From Acidobacteriota bacterium (GTDB lineage Bacteria; Acidobacteriota; Holophagae; Acanthopleuribacterales; Acanthopleuribacteraceae), in assembly GCA_020439745.1 (NCBI GenBank), contig JAGQSC010000050.1, positions 62,001 through 126,000 on the forward strand: a stretch of 64,000 nucleotides of DNA, in the 5' to 3' direction. Below the pieces are notes generated by a model, which did not search any database, was not told the DNA's origin, and saw only the letters and a program-made list of their open reading frames with translations. The position numbers and the translations under genes were made by a program. Below are positions 1 through 8,731 of this stretch, one piece after another. Position 1 is the stretch's first letter. The number at the start of each line of letters is the position of its first letter.

Positions 1-603
1 CCCAGTATGACTTTGATCCAGATGTCGTTCAGTTATTACTGGGGCATTATTCCCCTGTATACCATGCCACACGTGCGCTTGCTCGTCATCCTGGCGATCC
101 TGCCTTCATTCTGTTTCGGTATGCTGCGTTTGAACCTCGCAGGACACTTGAAAGCGGCAAGCACGATCTCACTCGTATACCTAGGTGTATTAATCGCCGA
201 TTTTCTGCAGCAGAGACCCGATTTCAACCTGTCACTGGAACTGTTTCAGTTTGTCGTGGTGCTGGTGATGTTGGTCTGGTTCACCGTATTCGGTAGTTTT
301 GTATCCAACATGAGACATAAACTCCGGCGTCAGGGAACCGAACTTCAAAAGATCAACTCCGCGTATGTCGACGAAATTGAACAGCGAAAAGAAGCCCAGC
401 ATGAGTTAGAACAGGCACTTGCCAAGGTCAAGAAACTAACCGGTTTTATTCCCATCTGCGCGCACTGCAAAAACATTCGTGATGATTCCGGTTACTGGAC
501 TGAACTCGAAGTGTATCTTTCTGAAAACTCCGAAGCCGCTCTGAGCCACTCAATTTGCCCCAAATGCAAGGAACACTACTTTCCTGATTATGAATTCGAT
601 TAA
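1..603 (+). CDS. Membrane sensor protein, C-terminal part (5' truncated by window)
   Basis: The reading frame is open from base 1, so the start lies outside the window; the first ATG inside it is at base 7. The visible 200 residues hold three or four hydrophobic helices (about residues 5-110), a short coiled coil (about 115-145), and a C-terminal Cys motif: CAHC followed by IRDDSGYW and a final CPKC. This Cys tail is a familiar ending of PAS, histidine kinase and response-regulator proteins, and its four cysteines suggest a zinc or redox site (family knowledge plus inference). No kinase or GGDEF domain follows the helices, so output must come from the tail or from a partner. The stop overlaps the convergent downstream gene by 4 nt. 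Confidence 0.6.
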   Translation, partial: PSMTLIQMSFSYYWGIIPLYTMPHVRLLVILAILPSFCFGMLRLNLAGHLKAASTISLVYLGVLIADFLQQRPDFNLSLELFQFVVVLVMLVWFTVFGSFVSNMRHKLRRQGTELQKINSAYVDEIEQRKEAQHELEQALAKVKKLTGFIPICAHCKNIRDDSGYWTELEVYLSENSEAALSHSICPKCKEHYFPDYEFD

Positions 604-2036
604 GGGTTCATCCATTCATGGATCGGCACACCTGAAGCCAGAGCTTCACAAGCATCATCGCGTGCCAAATCACGCCGCGCCATGATAATGGCACGAGGAA
701 CCACTCCAGTCTGACCGGCACAAACCGTCACCCTCTCATCGATGGACATGTCGGGCGTCAAACCCGCCGCTTGCAGGAGCACCGATTCGGCTTCTATTGA
801 CTCCAGCTGGGCCACTTGTTGTACGATGCGTACGGCACGTAACCACAGCTTTCGGTTGCTGATCCGCAAGTCAATCATCAGGTTGCCCAAGACCTTGCCT
901 GCCCGCACAAAGCCGAGTGACGAAATCACATTCAAGGCCCATTTCACGGTCAACAACTGCAGCCAACCATTTTCACCCATGGCCGGTTGCAAGATTGCAG
1001 TCAAATCAACGGAATCCCTGACGGTTTCCCCCAACGCAATGCAAGTACCCAAGCAGGTAGGCCGCCTGGAAAACGCAATCGATTCCGGAGGCGTGTGGGA
1101 AAGCCGGTAGTTTCGCCAGCCACCTCGAACAAATGCTCGCACATCGCTGAAAGAAGCACCAAAAGTGGGACCGCATTCGGCCGCATCCATGATTGCCGAC
1201 AATCCATAACGCCGGTCAGTCAGGTATTGAACGCCCCTACCACTCCGCAACGACTGGCCAACACTGGCAACCGTATCGCTCAAGCGATGTGCGCGCTTTA
1301 AGTATCGATCGAGCGTTTGTTCCAACGCGGACAAATCTGGTGCACTTTCGCCCAACAACCAACTCAAAAGAACCCAGGTAGCACTTCCGCCCTTCAGCCT
1401 GGTTGACCCTGTGATGGCCTCAGGTCCCAACACCGGATTCATCAACATACCCCGATCCAATTGCCTTAAGCTGACGAGGAAATCTGTGACGGTAAGCGCA
1501 CCAATCGCAATAGATGACACACTCTCAGGTGAATTAAACCCCAACACAATCACCCGTGCCCCTTGGTTGTGCATCCAGTGCGCCGCATGTAACACGTAGG
1601 GCGCCGATAATCCGCAGGTGACACCCAGCAATAAGTGCGGACCGGGCATGCGATTCATGAGCGCCTTTAGCTGTTCTACACCGGATCCTGGATTGTCTTC
1701 AGCACCCTCTTGGGCGCGGATAAGCGCCGCTGAACCGCCGGCCATCAGGAAGGCCACCCGCCGATGCTTCGACGAGAAATGATCGGTAGCCATGAATGCT
1801 ATTCGACCACTGGTGCCTGCACCCATAACCACGACGGTTCCGCCCCTGCCCCACGTCTCATGAACCCAGCCCCTACCCTCCAAGACTTGACTCATCAGTT
1901 CAGGTGATCGGAGTCCAGCACCCCAGTCAGAACCCAGCAGCTCGCTGTCGACCTCAGAAAATACTCGTATCTGTTCGGCCAAATCCATTTGATCCAGGCG
2001 CTCCGTCAATGGATTCGGGATCTCGGTATATCGCAC
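600..2036 (-). CDS. Double-SIS-domain protein of the MurQ / glucokinase-regulator (GCKR) family
   Basis: This 478-residue protein is much longer than MurQ (about 300 residues) and resembles the two-SIS-domain GCKR branch. The first half has the sugar-phosphate loop GAGTSGR (72-78) and EGAED (110-114). The MurQ motif SEC that should lie just after the loop is replaced by TDH (84-86). The second half carries AAECGPTFG (285-293), which resembles that missing MurQ motif, and GPEAITGSTRLKGG (204-217) matches the conserved MurQ region. MurQ cleaves MurNAc-6-phosphate to GlcNAc-6-phosphate and D-lactate; GCKR only binds sugar phosphates. Which applies here cannot be read from sequence. It starts with GTG and overlaps the upstream stop by one base (TAGTG), last in a four-gene operon. 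Confidence 0.7.
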   Translation of the reverse strand: MRYTEIPNPLTERLDQMDLAEQIRVFSEVDSELLGSDWGAGLRSPELMSQVLEGRGWVHETWGRGGTVVVMGAGTSGRIAFMATDHFSSKHRRVAFLMAGGSAALIRAQEGAEDNPGSGVEQLKALMNRMPGPHLLLGVTCGLSAPYVLHAAHWMHNQGARVIVLGFNSPESVSSIAIGALTVTDFLVSLRQLDRGMLMNPVLGPEAITGSTRLKGGSATWVLLSWLLGESAPDLSALEQTLDRYLKRAHRLSDTVASVGQSLRSGRGVQYLTDRRYGLSAIMDAAECGPTFGASFSDVRAFVRGGWRNYRLSHTPPESIAFSRRPTCLGTCIALGETVRDSVDLTAILQPAMGENGWLQLLTVKWALNVISSLGFVRAGKVLGNLMIDLRISNRKLWLRAVRIVQQVAQLESIEAESVLLQAAGLTPDMSIDERVTVCAGQTGVVPRAIIMARRDLARDDACEALASGVPIHEWMNP

Positions 2037-3130
2037 TAGTATTTAGCCAAATTGGGGTCTATCTGCTCGGTCCATGCTTTGATACCCCCAGCCAAACTCA
2101 CAGCCCGCTCAAATCCAAGTTCACGCATGAACTTGACGGCTCGATAACTACGGATGCCGTCATAGCAGTACACGACCCAGGTCTCGGTGGGATCCAATAC
2201 TTCAAGCGCAGCCACATCCAATTGTACTAACGGCACATGAACATAGGGTTCTATGGCACAAATGGACACCTCAACCTCATCACGGACATCCATGAAACGA
2301 GCGCCCCTTTGCTGTAGCTGGTGTGCGGCTCGTGCATCGATTTCCAGATCGCTGAACTCGACTACCTCGTCTACAGGAACGCTCAATCCGCTACACAATG
2401 GACATTCTGGATCCCTGGCCAACTGAATCATTCGCATGGCCGGTTCTAATGCGTCATAGATTAAGACTCGCCCCAGCAGGACCTGCCCCACACCCGTTAA
2501 ATACTTGATCGCCTCGTTGGCCATCATGACGCCGATCACGCCGGGAAGCACACCCAATACCCCGGCCTGTTCGCAACTGGGGATCAAGTCCTTCGGAGGC
2601 GGATGTGGAAAAAGGCAACGGTAGCAAGGTCCATGGCGGCTATCAAACAGAGAAACCTGTCCCTCGAACTGTTGAATGGCCCCATACAGGTAGGGAATTT
2701 CCAATTGATGACAGGCATCCGTCATGGCGTAACGCGTTTTGAAGTTATCACTGCCATCGATCACCAGATCGATACCTTCCAAAACCGCGACATCACCACG
2801 ACCAAGGTGCAGAGCAAGCGCTAGGTAATGAATGTCGTCATTGATGGCGTGCATGCGCGACACCAGACTCTGGGCCTTGTTCAACCCTACTTCTGCAGTT
2901 CGGTGTCCAATCTGTCGCTGCAAATTACTCAGTTCAACTTGATCGCCATCGGCCACGGTGATACTGCCGACCCCTGCTGCGGCAAGATAGAGACCTACAG
3001 GGCAGCCTAAACCACCGGCGCCTACCAGCAAGACTCTGGCTCGCTTAAGCGCAAGCTGACCTTCCTTCCCGAAATCCGTGAGGCGCATGTGCCGCTGATA
3101 GCGGAGAATTTCTCGCGTGGACAGTTCCAT
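2036..3130 (-). CDS. moeB: MoeB/ThiF-type sulfur-carrier adenylyltransferase with C-terminal rhodanese domain
   Basis: The N-terminal part is an E1-like adenylyltransferase: ATP loop GAGGLGCP, a CYRC ... CPLC zinc-binding cysteine set, and the family block ending GVLGVLPGVIGVMMANEAIKY around residues 185-205. The last 100 residues form a rhodanese domain with the cysteine loop CYDGIR, so the active-site Cys is kept. Such fusions activate MoaD- or ThiS-like sulfur carriers by adenylation and sulfur transfer in molybdopterin or thiamine synthesis. The start at 3130 (MELSTREILRYQRHM) was chosen because it matches the family N-terminus and lies 20 nt after the methyltransferase stop. A molybdopterin enzyme is encoded near the end of the window, but no moaD or thiS is adjacent. 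Confidence 0.85.
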   Translation of the reverse strand: MELSTREILRYQRHMRLTDFGKEGQLALKRARVLLVGAGGLGCPVGLYLAAAGVGSITVADGDQVELSNLQRQIGHRTAEVGLNKAQSLVSRMHAINDDIHYLALALHLGRGDVAVLEGIDLVIDGSDNFKTRYAMTDACHQLEIPYLYGAIQQFEGQVSLFDSRHGPCYRCLFPHPPPKDLIPSCEQAGVLGVLPGVIGVMMANEAIKYLTGVGQVLLGRVLIYDALEPAMRMIQLARDPECPLCSGLSVPVDEVVEFSDLEIDARAAHQLQQRGARFMDVRDEVEVSICAIEPYVHVPLVQLDVAALEVLDPTETWVVYCYDGIRSYRAVKFMRELGFERAVSLAGGIKAWTEQIDPNLAKY

Positions 3131-3150
3131 GCACCATTCTATCAAGCTTG

Positions 3151-3897
3151 TCACGCCATCAGACGACCAACCCGCATACGCACAGGGAAACGCACCCTTA
3201 TCAATGGTCCCAAGCGGCACTGTCCCAAAGTATCGGCCAGTTCATCGGTTGGATCGTGCAAGTGGTCTTGTATGAACCGCTGAACGGCCGACCAGGTGCG
3301 AATGTAGTCCAGTAACTCCTGCAAATCCCATTGGATGCGTATTTGAAAATCAGGAGCTTGAATTTCGTCAAATGGAAAGGGCCATTGAGCGTATCCATCA
3401 TCCACCATGTGGCGTTCGGGTGGCCAATATGCCCCCACTTTTTGCCGATAGAACGCACGGATTACCGCGTCAGCTGGGTGATCCAATTCAAGGGTCTGGT
3501 AGCACCAAATAGCCAACACCCCACCCGGACGAAGGACGCGCATGACCTCTGCATAAAATCGTTGTAGATCGAACCAATGGGCCGCCTGAGCTGCGATTAC
3601 GAGGTCCGCTACATGGTCGGTCAGAGGAATCCTTTCCGCAGGACTCACTTCATAATGAATGCGTTTATGGGTTTCAGCTCGACGGATTTGCGCGTCGCTG
3701 GGATCGATGGCGACCACTCGATCAAAATAGCTGGTTAGCGCCACGCTCGCTTGACCATTGCCACACCCCACATCAACCGCCAATTGATTGCTGGGTGTAA
3801 GGCTCCTCAACCAATCGAAAATCGCTACTGGATAGGTCGGCCGGTGGGCTCTGTACGCATCTGCATGCTCAGAGAAATGGTCTTTGAACCTGCTCAT
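3151..3897 (-). CDS. Class I SAM-dependent methyltransferase
   Basis: A 248-residue Rossmann-type methyltransferase. The SAM-binding motif I is VDVGCGNGQ, followed by the acidic residue ending strand beta2 (VVAIDPSD), and motif post-II around LVIAAQAAHWFDLQRF. The order and the WFD element resemble the UbiE/type-11 group that includes trans-aconitate methyltransferase-like proteins; the substrate is not predictable. The start ATG (3897) overlaps the stop of the upstream DUF819 gene as ATGA, which points to translational coupling. A longer frame beginning with MWLVNG is possible but adds residues not seen in the family. Confidence 0.8.
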   Translation of the reverse strand: MSRFKDHFSEHADAYRAHRPTYPVAIFDWLRSLTPSNQLAVDVGCGNGQASVALTSYFDRVVAIDPSDAQIRRAETHKRIHYEVSPAERIPLTDHVADLVIAAQAAHWFDLQRFYAEVMRVLRPGGVLAIWCYQTLELDHPADAVIRAFYRQKVGAYWPPERHMVDDGYAQWPFPFDEIQAPDFQIRIQWDLQELLDYIRTWSAVQRFIQDHLHDPTDELADTLGQCRLGPLIRVRFPVRMRVGRLMA

Positions 3898-5147
3898 GTC
3901 ACAGGTGCTGCCCACCCCATTAACCAGCCACATATCAGCGCACCATAAGTACCTAATGCATAGCCCAGGACCGCCAATAGCACGCCCACTGGGGCTAACG
4001 CAGGATGAAATGCAGATGCCACGATAGGTGCAGAAGCCGCACCGCCCACGTTTGCTTGACTGCCGACCGCCATAAAGAAGACCGGAGCCTTAATGATCTT
4101 GGCGACTATCAGAAGAAGGGTTGCATGAAAGCCTATCCACACCATGCCCACCAAGAACAAGCCCGGCGATTCGGCAACAGCTGTGATATCCATTTTCATC
4201 CCAATCGAAGCCACCAAAATATACAGGAAGGCGGAGCCCACTTTGGACGCGCCTGCGCCCTCCAAGTTCCGCGCTTTGGTGAACGACAAGAGAATACCTG
4301 CGGTGGTCGCAATCACCACAATCCAGAAAAATGTAGAAGTGAGACCAAACCCGTCGAGTCCTGGCGCAGTTCGTTTGATGAATGGAGCAATCCAATCAGC
4401 CAAAAGATGGGCGAGGCCTGTCATGCCAAAGCCTACCGCGGCAATTTTCATCAAGTCCGTCAGGCTGGCAATGCGCGCGCTCTTTTCCTGAAAGGCCTCC
4501 ACGTTTTTACGCAGGCTTTCAATGGCCGAGGTGTCCGCGCCAACTCGCTGGTCAATCTCCTTGGAGCGACCTGCCATATACAACAAAACCGCCATCCAAA
4601 TATTAGCCACGATCACATCCACGGCAATCATGGCTGAAAATACCTGGTCCCCTACTTCAAAAACCTCTTTCATGGCGGTTTGGTTGGCACCACCGCCTAT
4701 CCAACTTCCTGCGATGGTGGTCATGCCTCGCCAGACGGCATCAGGTCCAGCGCCTCCTACAGTCTCTGGACTTACGAACGAAAAAATAAGAATCGCTAAG
4801 GGACCGCCGATCACAATCCCTACCGTACCCGTAAAGAACATGATCAACGCCTTGGGCCCCAATCTCATGATCCCCGGCAAGTCGATCGAAAGTGTGAGTA
4901 ATACCAAACAGGCCGGCAGCAAATAGCGCGACGACACAAAATACAATTTGGAGACTTCGCCCGAATAGACACCCAAAGACGTGAGAACCGACGGAAGAAA
5001 ATAACACAACAGCAACGAGGGCACGTAGGTGTAGAACTTCTTCCAGAATGGGTGCTCACTGTGGGCCGTGATGAAGACACCGGCCAGGATGCATGCGAGG
5101 ATACCTAAGACGATGGCGTCATTTTGAATGAGCGGGTCGTGATTCAT
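3894..5147 (-). CDS. DUF819 family integral membrane protein
   Basis: About 417 residues with roughly ten hydrophobic segments. Characteristic DUF819 blocks are visible: SLLLCYFLPS, LYFVSSRYLLPA with LVLLTLSID, GPKALIMFFTGTVG, and a Gly-rich SWIGGGANQTAMKE in the middle. Members are inner-membrane proteins thought to be permeases; no substrate is established. The start at 5147 is preceded by TTAGGAGCTTCC, a good Shine-Dalgarno sequence, unlike the earlier in-frame start at 5171. It is first in the operon with the methyltransferase, MoeB and SIS protein. Its promoter faces that of the NhaC antiporter. Confidence 0.85.
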   Translation of the reverse strand: MNHDPLIQNDAIVLGILACILAGVFITAHSEHPFWKKFYTYVPSLLLCYFLPSVLTSLGVYSGEVSKLYFVSSRYLLPACLVLLTLSIDLPGIMRLGPKALIMFFTGTVGIVIGGPLAILIFSFVSPETVGGAGPDAVWRGMTTIAGSWIGGGANQTAMKEVFEVGDQVFSAMIAVDVIVANIWMAVLLYMAGRSKEIDQRVGADTSAIESLRKNVEAFQEKSARIASLTDLMKIAAVGFGMTGLAHLLADWIAPFIKRTAPGLDGFGLTSTFFWIVVIATTAGILLSFTKARNLEGAGASKVGSAFLYILVASIGMKMDITAVAESPGLFLVGMVWIGFHATLLLIVAKIIKAPVFFMAVGSQANVGGAASAPIVASAFHPALAPVGVLLAVLGYALGTYGALICGWLMGWAAPVT

Positions 5148-5249
5148 GGAAGCTCCTAATTGATGTAACAAAGAGCGCTATTATAACCCGACAAAAATCA
5201 GCGCCTGACTGTTCCGCTTCCGCTATAATCAGCGCTTTCGAGGATCACC
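5148..5249. promoter_or_regulatory. Divergent promoter region between the DUF819 operon and nhaC-like gene
   Basis: The 102-bp gap holds two perfect TATAAT hexamers in opposite orientation: on the plus strand at 5224-5229, serving the antiporter, and on the minus strand at 5180-5185, serving the DUF819 operon. Neither has a strong -35 box. AGCGC-type half-sites recur near both -10 boxes (CGCTATTATAAC and CGCTATAATCAGCGC), so a shared regulator is possible. Confidence 0.5.
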
Positions 5250-6626
5250 ATGCACTCTTGGCTTTCCATTCTCCCTCCTGTCATCGCCATCGCCGTTGCC
5301 ATATGGCGCAAAGAGGTGATTCTGGCTCTGGTTGTCGGTATTTTTTCAGCCGAAATCATTCTGGCAAGTGGGAATCCACTCACAGCATTCGTGGAAACCG
5401 CAGAACGCTGCGTGGACGTGTTCCAAAGTGCGGGAGACACGCGAGTGCTTTTGTTTGGCCTGCTGGTGGGTGCCCTCTTAGAACTGATTCGGGCCAGTGG
5501 CGGTGTGAGCGCGTTCGTACAGCGATTGACACAGTCAGGATTGACCAAATCCCGCAGACAAGTCAGTTGGCTGGCGTCGATCATTGGCATGCTAATCTTC
5601 GTGGAGACGTCCATGAGTTGTCTGGCGGCCGGTGTGGTGTCTCAACCACTGTTTGACCGCTTCAAGATGAGCCGGGCGCGCTTGGCCTATCTGGTGGATT
5701 CCACCTGTGCACCTGTGAGTGTTCTGGTGTTATTGAACGGTTGGGGAGCTTACATCCTGAGCCTGATTGAGCCACAGCTTGAAGGCCAGGCTGTAGCGAT
5801 CATGGTGCAGTCCATACCTTTGAATTTTTATGCGCTGCTCACCTTGGCCGCTGTAGCTTATACCGCGACGACCACTCGGGTTCATGGCCCCATGAAACAG
5901 GCCGAGCTAACCTTGAACATCGCTGGAAGCGAATCGGTGGAGGCACCTACCCAATCGCGATTCATGATTGTTCCCATGATCGTTCTGGTGGGCGGCATGT
6001 TGAGTTTCATGTTCCTAACAGGAGACAGCGAAGCGACCGGAATTCTGGCGCGAATTACTTCCGGTTCTGGATCGCGGTCAGTACTTTGGGCCGTTTTTCT
6101 GGCTACCGTCACGGCGATCGTTTTGTTGAAGGTTCATGGACGCTTCAAGTATCCCGAAATGGTGCAATTGAGCATGAAAGGCATGGGCCATTTACTTCCC
6201 GTGGTCATCATCATGCTGTTGTCATTCGCCATTGGTGCGGCATGTAAGGAGCTACAGACCGGACCTTACGTGGCAGGCATGGTCGGCGATTTCCTACCCG
6301 CGTTCCTGGTGGCACCTCTCCTGTTTATTGCGGCAGGTTTCATCTCGTTTACCACAGGCACTTCGTGGGGCACCTTTGCCATTTTGATCCCTGTTGGCTT
6401 GCCATTGGCAGCGAGTATGGGCCTACCCCCTGCATTTGTGTTGGCATCGGTATTGGGTGGTGGCGTGTTCGGCGACCACTGTTCACCGATCTCCGATACC
6501 ACCATCATCTCAAGCTTGGCGAGTGGATGCGACCACCTGGAACACGTCAAGACTCAGCTACCCTATGCCTTAACCGTGGGTGTTGTTTCGGTCGCTCTCT
6601 ATGCCCTCGTCGGACTGGCACTGTAA
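5250..6626 (+). CDS. NhaC-type Na+/H+ antiporter family protein
   Basis: A 458-residue protein with about eleven membrane segments and the conserved block GGGVFGDHCSPISDTTIISS near residue 410, followed by DHLEHVKTQLPYA. These belong to the NhaC/Na+/H+ antiporter superfamily, which exchanges cytoplasmic Na+ or an organic acid for protons at the inner membrane. ATG is preceded by CGAGGATCACC. The gene is transcribed alone from the divergent region; the next 560 bp hold only remnants. Substrate assignment (Na+ versus malate/lactate or amino acid exchange) is not decidable. Confidence 0.85.
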   Translation: MHSWLSILPPVIAIAVAIWRKEVILALVVGIFSAEIILASGNPLTAFVETAERCVDVFQSAGDTRVLLFGLLVGALLELIRASGGVSAFVQRLTQSGLTKSRRQVSWLASIIGMLIFVETSMSCLAAGVVSQPLFDRFKMSRARLAYLVDSTCAPVSVLVLLNGWGAYILSLIEPQLEGQAVAIMVQSIPLNFYALLTLAAVAYTATTTRVHGPMKQAELTLNIAGSESVEAPTQSRFMIVPMIVLVGGMLSFMFLTGDSEATGILARITSGSGSRSVLWAVFLATVTAIVLLKVHGRFKYPEMVQLSMKGMGHLLPVVIIMLLSFAIGAACKELQTGPYVAGMVGDFLPAFLVAPLLFIAAGFISFTTGTSWGTFAILIPVGLPLAASMGLPPAFVLASVLGGGVFGDHCSPISDTTIISSLASGCDHLEHVKTQLPYALTVGVVSVALYALVGLAL

Positions 6627-6896
6627 ACCGGCAGCCAGTTGACAGGGGCCAGCATCCAGCATGGGCGGCTCATCGGTCAGACTAAGCGCCCAGAGGGCCG
6701 TCCCAGCCCTGGGTGATGAACAAGAGTCCGGAACCCGTGGTCAAAGAAACAGCCTCCAAGAAAGCCCGCCAGGGCGAACGTCGCATTCACCCCAGAGCCC
6801 TTCGTCGCCGGCCGAGAATTTACGCAAGTTTTCGACTACAGGATCATTCCTCAGCTTAAATGGGGCCGAAAATCAGGAGTTGGCCATGCTACCAAG
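6627..6896. other. Non-coding remnant stretch upstream of the transposase pseudogene
   Basis: The sequence between the antiporter stop and the transposase remnant has no convincing coding frame. Open frames here are short and rich in Ser, Pro and Arg, with no recognisable domain. It is probably decayed flank of the IS200-type element. No terminator with a clear T-run was found after the antiporter gene. Confidence 0.35.
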
Positions 6897-7193
6897 GTGA
6901 CCACGAATAACCGTTGGCCATTCCTACATAACGCCTCAGTTCGCACCGATCTTAATCGGCGTATCACAAATGTCCGTGCTAACCTGCATAGCCTTGCTGT
7001 TCGGGTGGGAGGCATGGACGACCATATTCACCTTCTATGTTCACATCCTAAGAAATCTACCGTTTCGGAACTGACCGAGCAAATAAAACCCAGCTCATCA
7101 AAATGGCTCAAGGGACTCAAGAACCGAGATCCAAAACAGGTCCAAGCTTGCGACGATAGAATACGTACAACCAGTTGGGGTCAATATGGATAA
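6897..7193 (+). pseudogene. IS200/REP-associated (Y1, HUH) transposase fragment
   Basis: The translated fragment contains VGGMDDHIHLL, the HUH metal-binding motif of IS200/IS605 TnpA and RAYT proteins, followed by the family block VSELTEQIKPSSSKWLKG. The start of the family (HVVFSTKNR-type strand) is cut: the frame begins at a sequence resembling its end (TTNNRWPFL). The C-terminal half, with the catalytic tyrosine helix and the YGAFSVS-type region, is missing and replaced by unrelated sequence after KNRDP. It is therefore a truncated, non-functional copy. It overlaps the start of the next gene by 8 nt. Confidence 0.7.
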
Positions 7194-7767
7194 ATATGTA
7201 GCAGTCGGATGTTCGCTTGTGGTTGGGTTTGTGGCATTGGCCATGATTTTTTCGTATGGCAAGAAGCGTGCGAATCATGTTTACGCCGAGGGTAAGGAAC
7301 CCGCACCCTCGATTCGCAGCTTCTCACGCTTAAGCAAAGTCTTGTTCACCGGAAACATGGTTCTGACGCTGGTCAGTTTTTGGGTCAACGTGGTGTCGCT
7401 GCATCAAAACGCCGCGTTGAAAATTGCAGGCACATCAATGGTCCTAATTGGCTTTCTTTGCCTTCGACGCGCATTTAGTGCACTTGCAGGCAACTACTCA
7501 CCCATGTTCGATGCCTACATTCCTCAATCCATTCAAACCCAGGGCATTTATGCGTGGATCCGCCACCCCATCTACAGCTTTAATTTGCTGATTAGCGCCG
7601 GTCTTTCACTGGCCAGCGGCTCTGTGGTTGTCATTGTGAGTGCGTTCATAGGTTTCTTGTTTGTCATGCGCGCCGTTCGCGCCGAGGAACAGTACCTCCC
7701 TAAAGCGTTTCCTGAATATGCGGCATATGCCAAGCAGACCTGGAAACTCATCCCCTTCATCTACTAG
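7186..7767 (+). CDS. ICMT/PEMT-like membrane methyltransferase
   Basis: A 193-residue membrane protein with an N-terminal helix, three or four further hydrophobic segments and the C-terminal signature of the isoprenylcysteine methyltransferase fold: GIYAWIRHPIY (about 120-130) and RAEEQYLPKAFPEYAAYAK near the C-terminus, where the Arg-His-Pro and Glu-Glu pairs form the cofactor pocket. Bacterial members methylate lipids or small molecules, and the substrate here is unknown. The start codon lies within the end of the transposase remnant, so the upstream regulatory region may have been altered by that insertion. Confidence 0.75.
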   Translation: MDKYVAVGCSLVVGFVALAMIFSYGKKRANHVYAEGKEPAPSIRSFSRLSKVLFTGNMVLTLVSFWVNVVSLHQNAALKIAGTSMVLIGFLCLRRAFSALAGNYSPMFDAYIPQSIQTQGIYAWIRHPIYSFNLLISAGLSLASGSVVVIVSAFIGFLFVMRAVRAEEQYLPKAFPEYAAYAKQTWKLIPFIY

Positions 7768-7792
7768 GCGGTCTCAAAGCACGAAAACATTT

Positions 7793-7836
7793 TGTCCATA
7801 TTTTTTATTGACAAAACATGGACATTGAATTACATT
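7793..7836 (+). promoter_or_regulatory. Sigma-70-type promoter with overlapping dyad, upstream of the lipoprotein gene
   Basis: TTGACA at 7808-7813 and TACATT at 7831-7836 are separated by exactly 17 bp. A 7-bp dyad, TGTCCAT (7793-7799) and ATGGACA (7818-7824), brackets the -35 box, a likely operator placement. Predicted initiation near 7843 leaves only a few bases before the Shine-Dalgarno sequence AAGGAGGG. Confidence 0.6.
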
Positions 7837-7855
7837 CCTTGACAAGGAGGGATTC

Positions 7856-8716
7856 TTGAAGACGATCACAATGATTAGCCTAGTGTTAACTTTTACAGGA
7901 TGCATGAGCTGGAACCGCGGTTGGACCGTACCGCGTTTTGAAGCTGCCCTTCCGCATCACGTCACCATGCAGGAAGCGGATACGTATTTTGAGCAAGCCG
8001 ATAGCAAAGAGAAGTTGCTTCACGCAATCTCGCTATACGAAGCGATCGATCCAGGGATCGATGCGCTGAAACGCCTAGATCGGCTGGCAGAGGCATACAT
8101 ACTTATGGGAGCCGCCTATGCCCAGTCACGGGAAGAGAAGCGGGATGCCTATCACCTTGGTATCCAGTTCGCAGAACAAGCATTATGGCTCAACCCCGAA
8201 TTTCGCACCGCAATGGCATCGGGAAACGATTGGGACGTAGCCGTTCAAAACCTGAACATGCCCCATATGACCAGCATGCTGTTGTGGGTGACAGGTGTAT
8301 CGTATTTATACAAGGAATGTCTTAGCGGATTGGGTCACGTATGGCATTTTCGTTGGGTGGAACAATCCCGTTCCATGCTGGATCGTATGGCACAATTGGA
8401 TCCCTATTTTGAATACGGCGCCGTATTGTTTTCCCAAGCTATCTTTGATATTGCGCTTCCCAAGAGTGCAGGTGGAGATCTGCAACGAGCCTCTGAAAGA
8501 ATGGATGCGGCAGTGGCAGCCTCTCAAGGTTCGCTGCTTATTCGCTGGGGCAGCGCCAAATACTTGCATGTGCGAACCCAAAACCGAGAAGCCATGATCA
8601 CCGACCTGAATTGGGTGGTGGCTCAAGATCCCAAAGCCGCACCATCGCCTTACCCCTGGAACGTGTATTTTCAGCGGGATGCCAAACAGATGCTGGCCAA
8701 ACTCGATCCGCTTTAA
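7856..8716 (+). CDS. Outer-membrane-type lipoprotein, TatT (TRAP T-component)-like helical repeat protein
   Basis: The gene starts with TTG, preceded by AAGGAGGG at ideal spacing. The 286-residue product has a short signal peptide with lipobox FTGC (Cys16) and is otherwise helical, with TPR-like segments such as LLHAISLYEAI, AEAYILMGAAYAQ and YHLGIQFAEQALWLNP. The layout resembles TatT, the lipoprotein associated with TRAP transporters in spirochaetes and Acidobacteria (family resemblance by eye). No TRAP transporter genes are adjacent. It has its own promoter and converges with the TonB receptor gene 15 nt downstream. Confidence 0.6.
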   Translation: MKTITMISLVLTFTGCMSWNRGWTVPRFEAALPHHVTMQEADTYFEQADSKEKLLHAISLYEAIDPGIDALKRLDRLAEAYILMGAAYAQSREEKRDAYHLGIQFAEQALWLNPEFRTAMASGNDWDVAVQNLNMPHMTSMLLWVTGVSYLYKECLSGLGHVWHFRWVEQSRSMLDRMAQLDPYFEYGAVLFSQAIFDIALPKSAGGDLQRASERMDAAVAASQGSLLIRWGSAKYLHVRTQNREAMITDLNWVVAQDPKAAPSPYPWNVYFQRDAKQMLAKLDPL

Positions 8717-8731
8717 TGCCTACCTCATGAT

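Noticed and set aside
4005-4637. 210-codon plus-strand frame opposite the DUF819 gene
   Set aside because: Composition (His/Arg/Asn-rich) is that of an antisense shadow and the DUF819 frame is clearly conserved.
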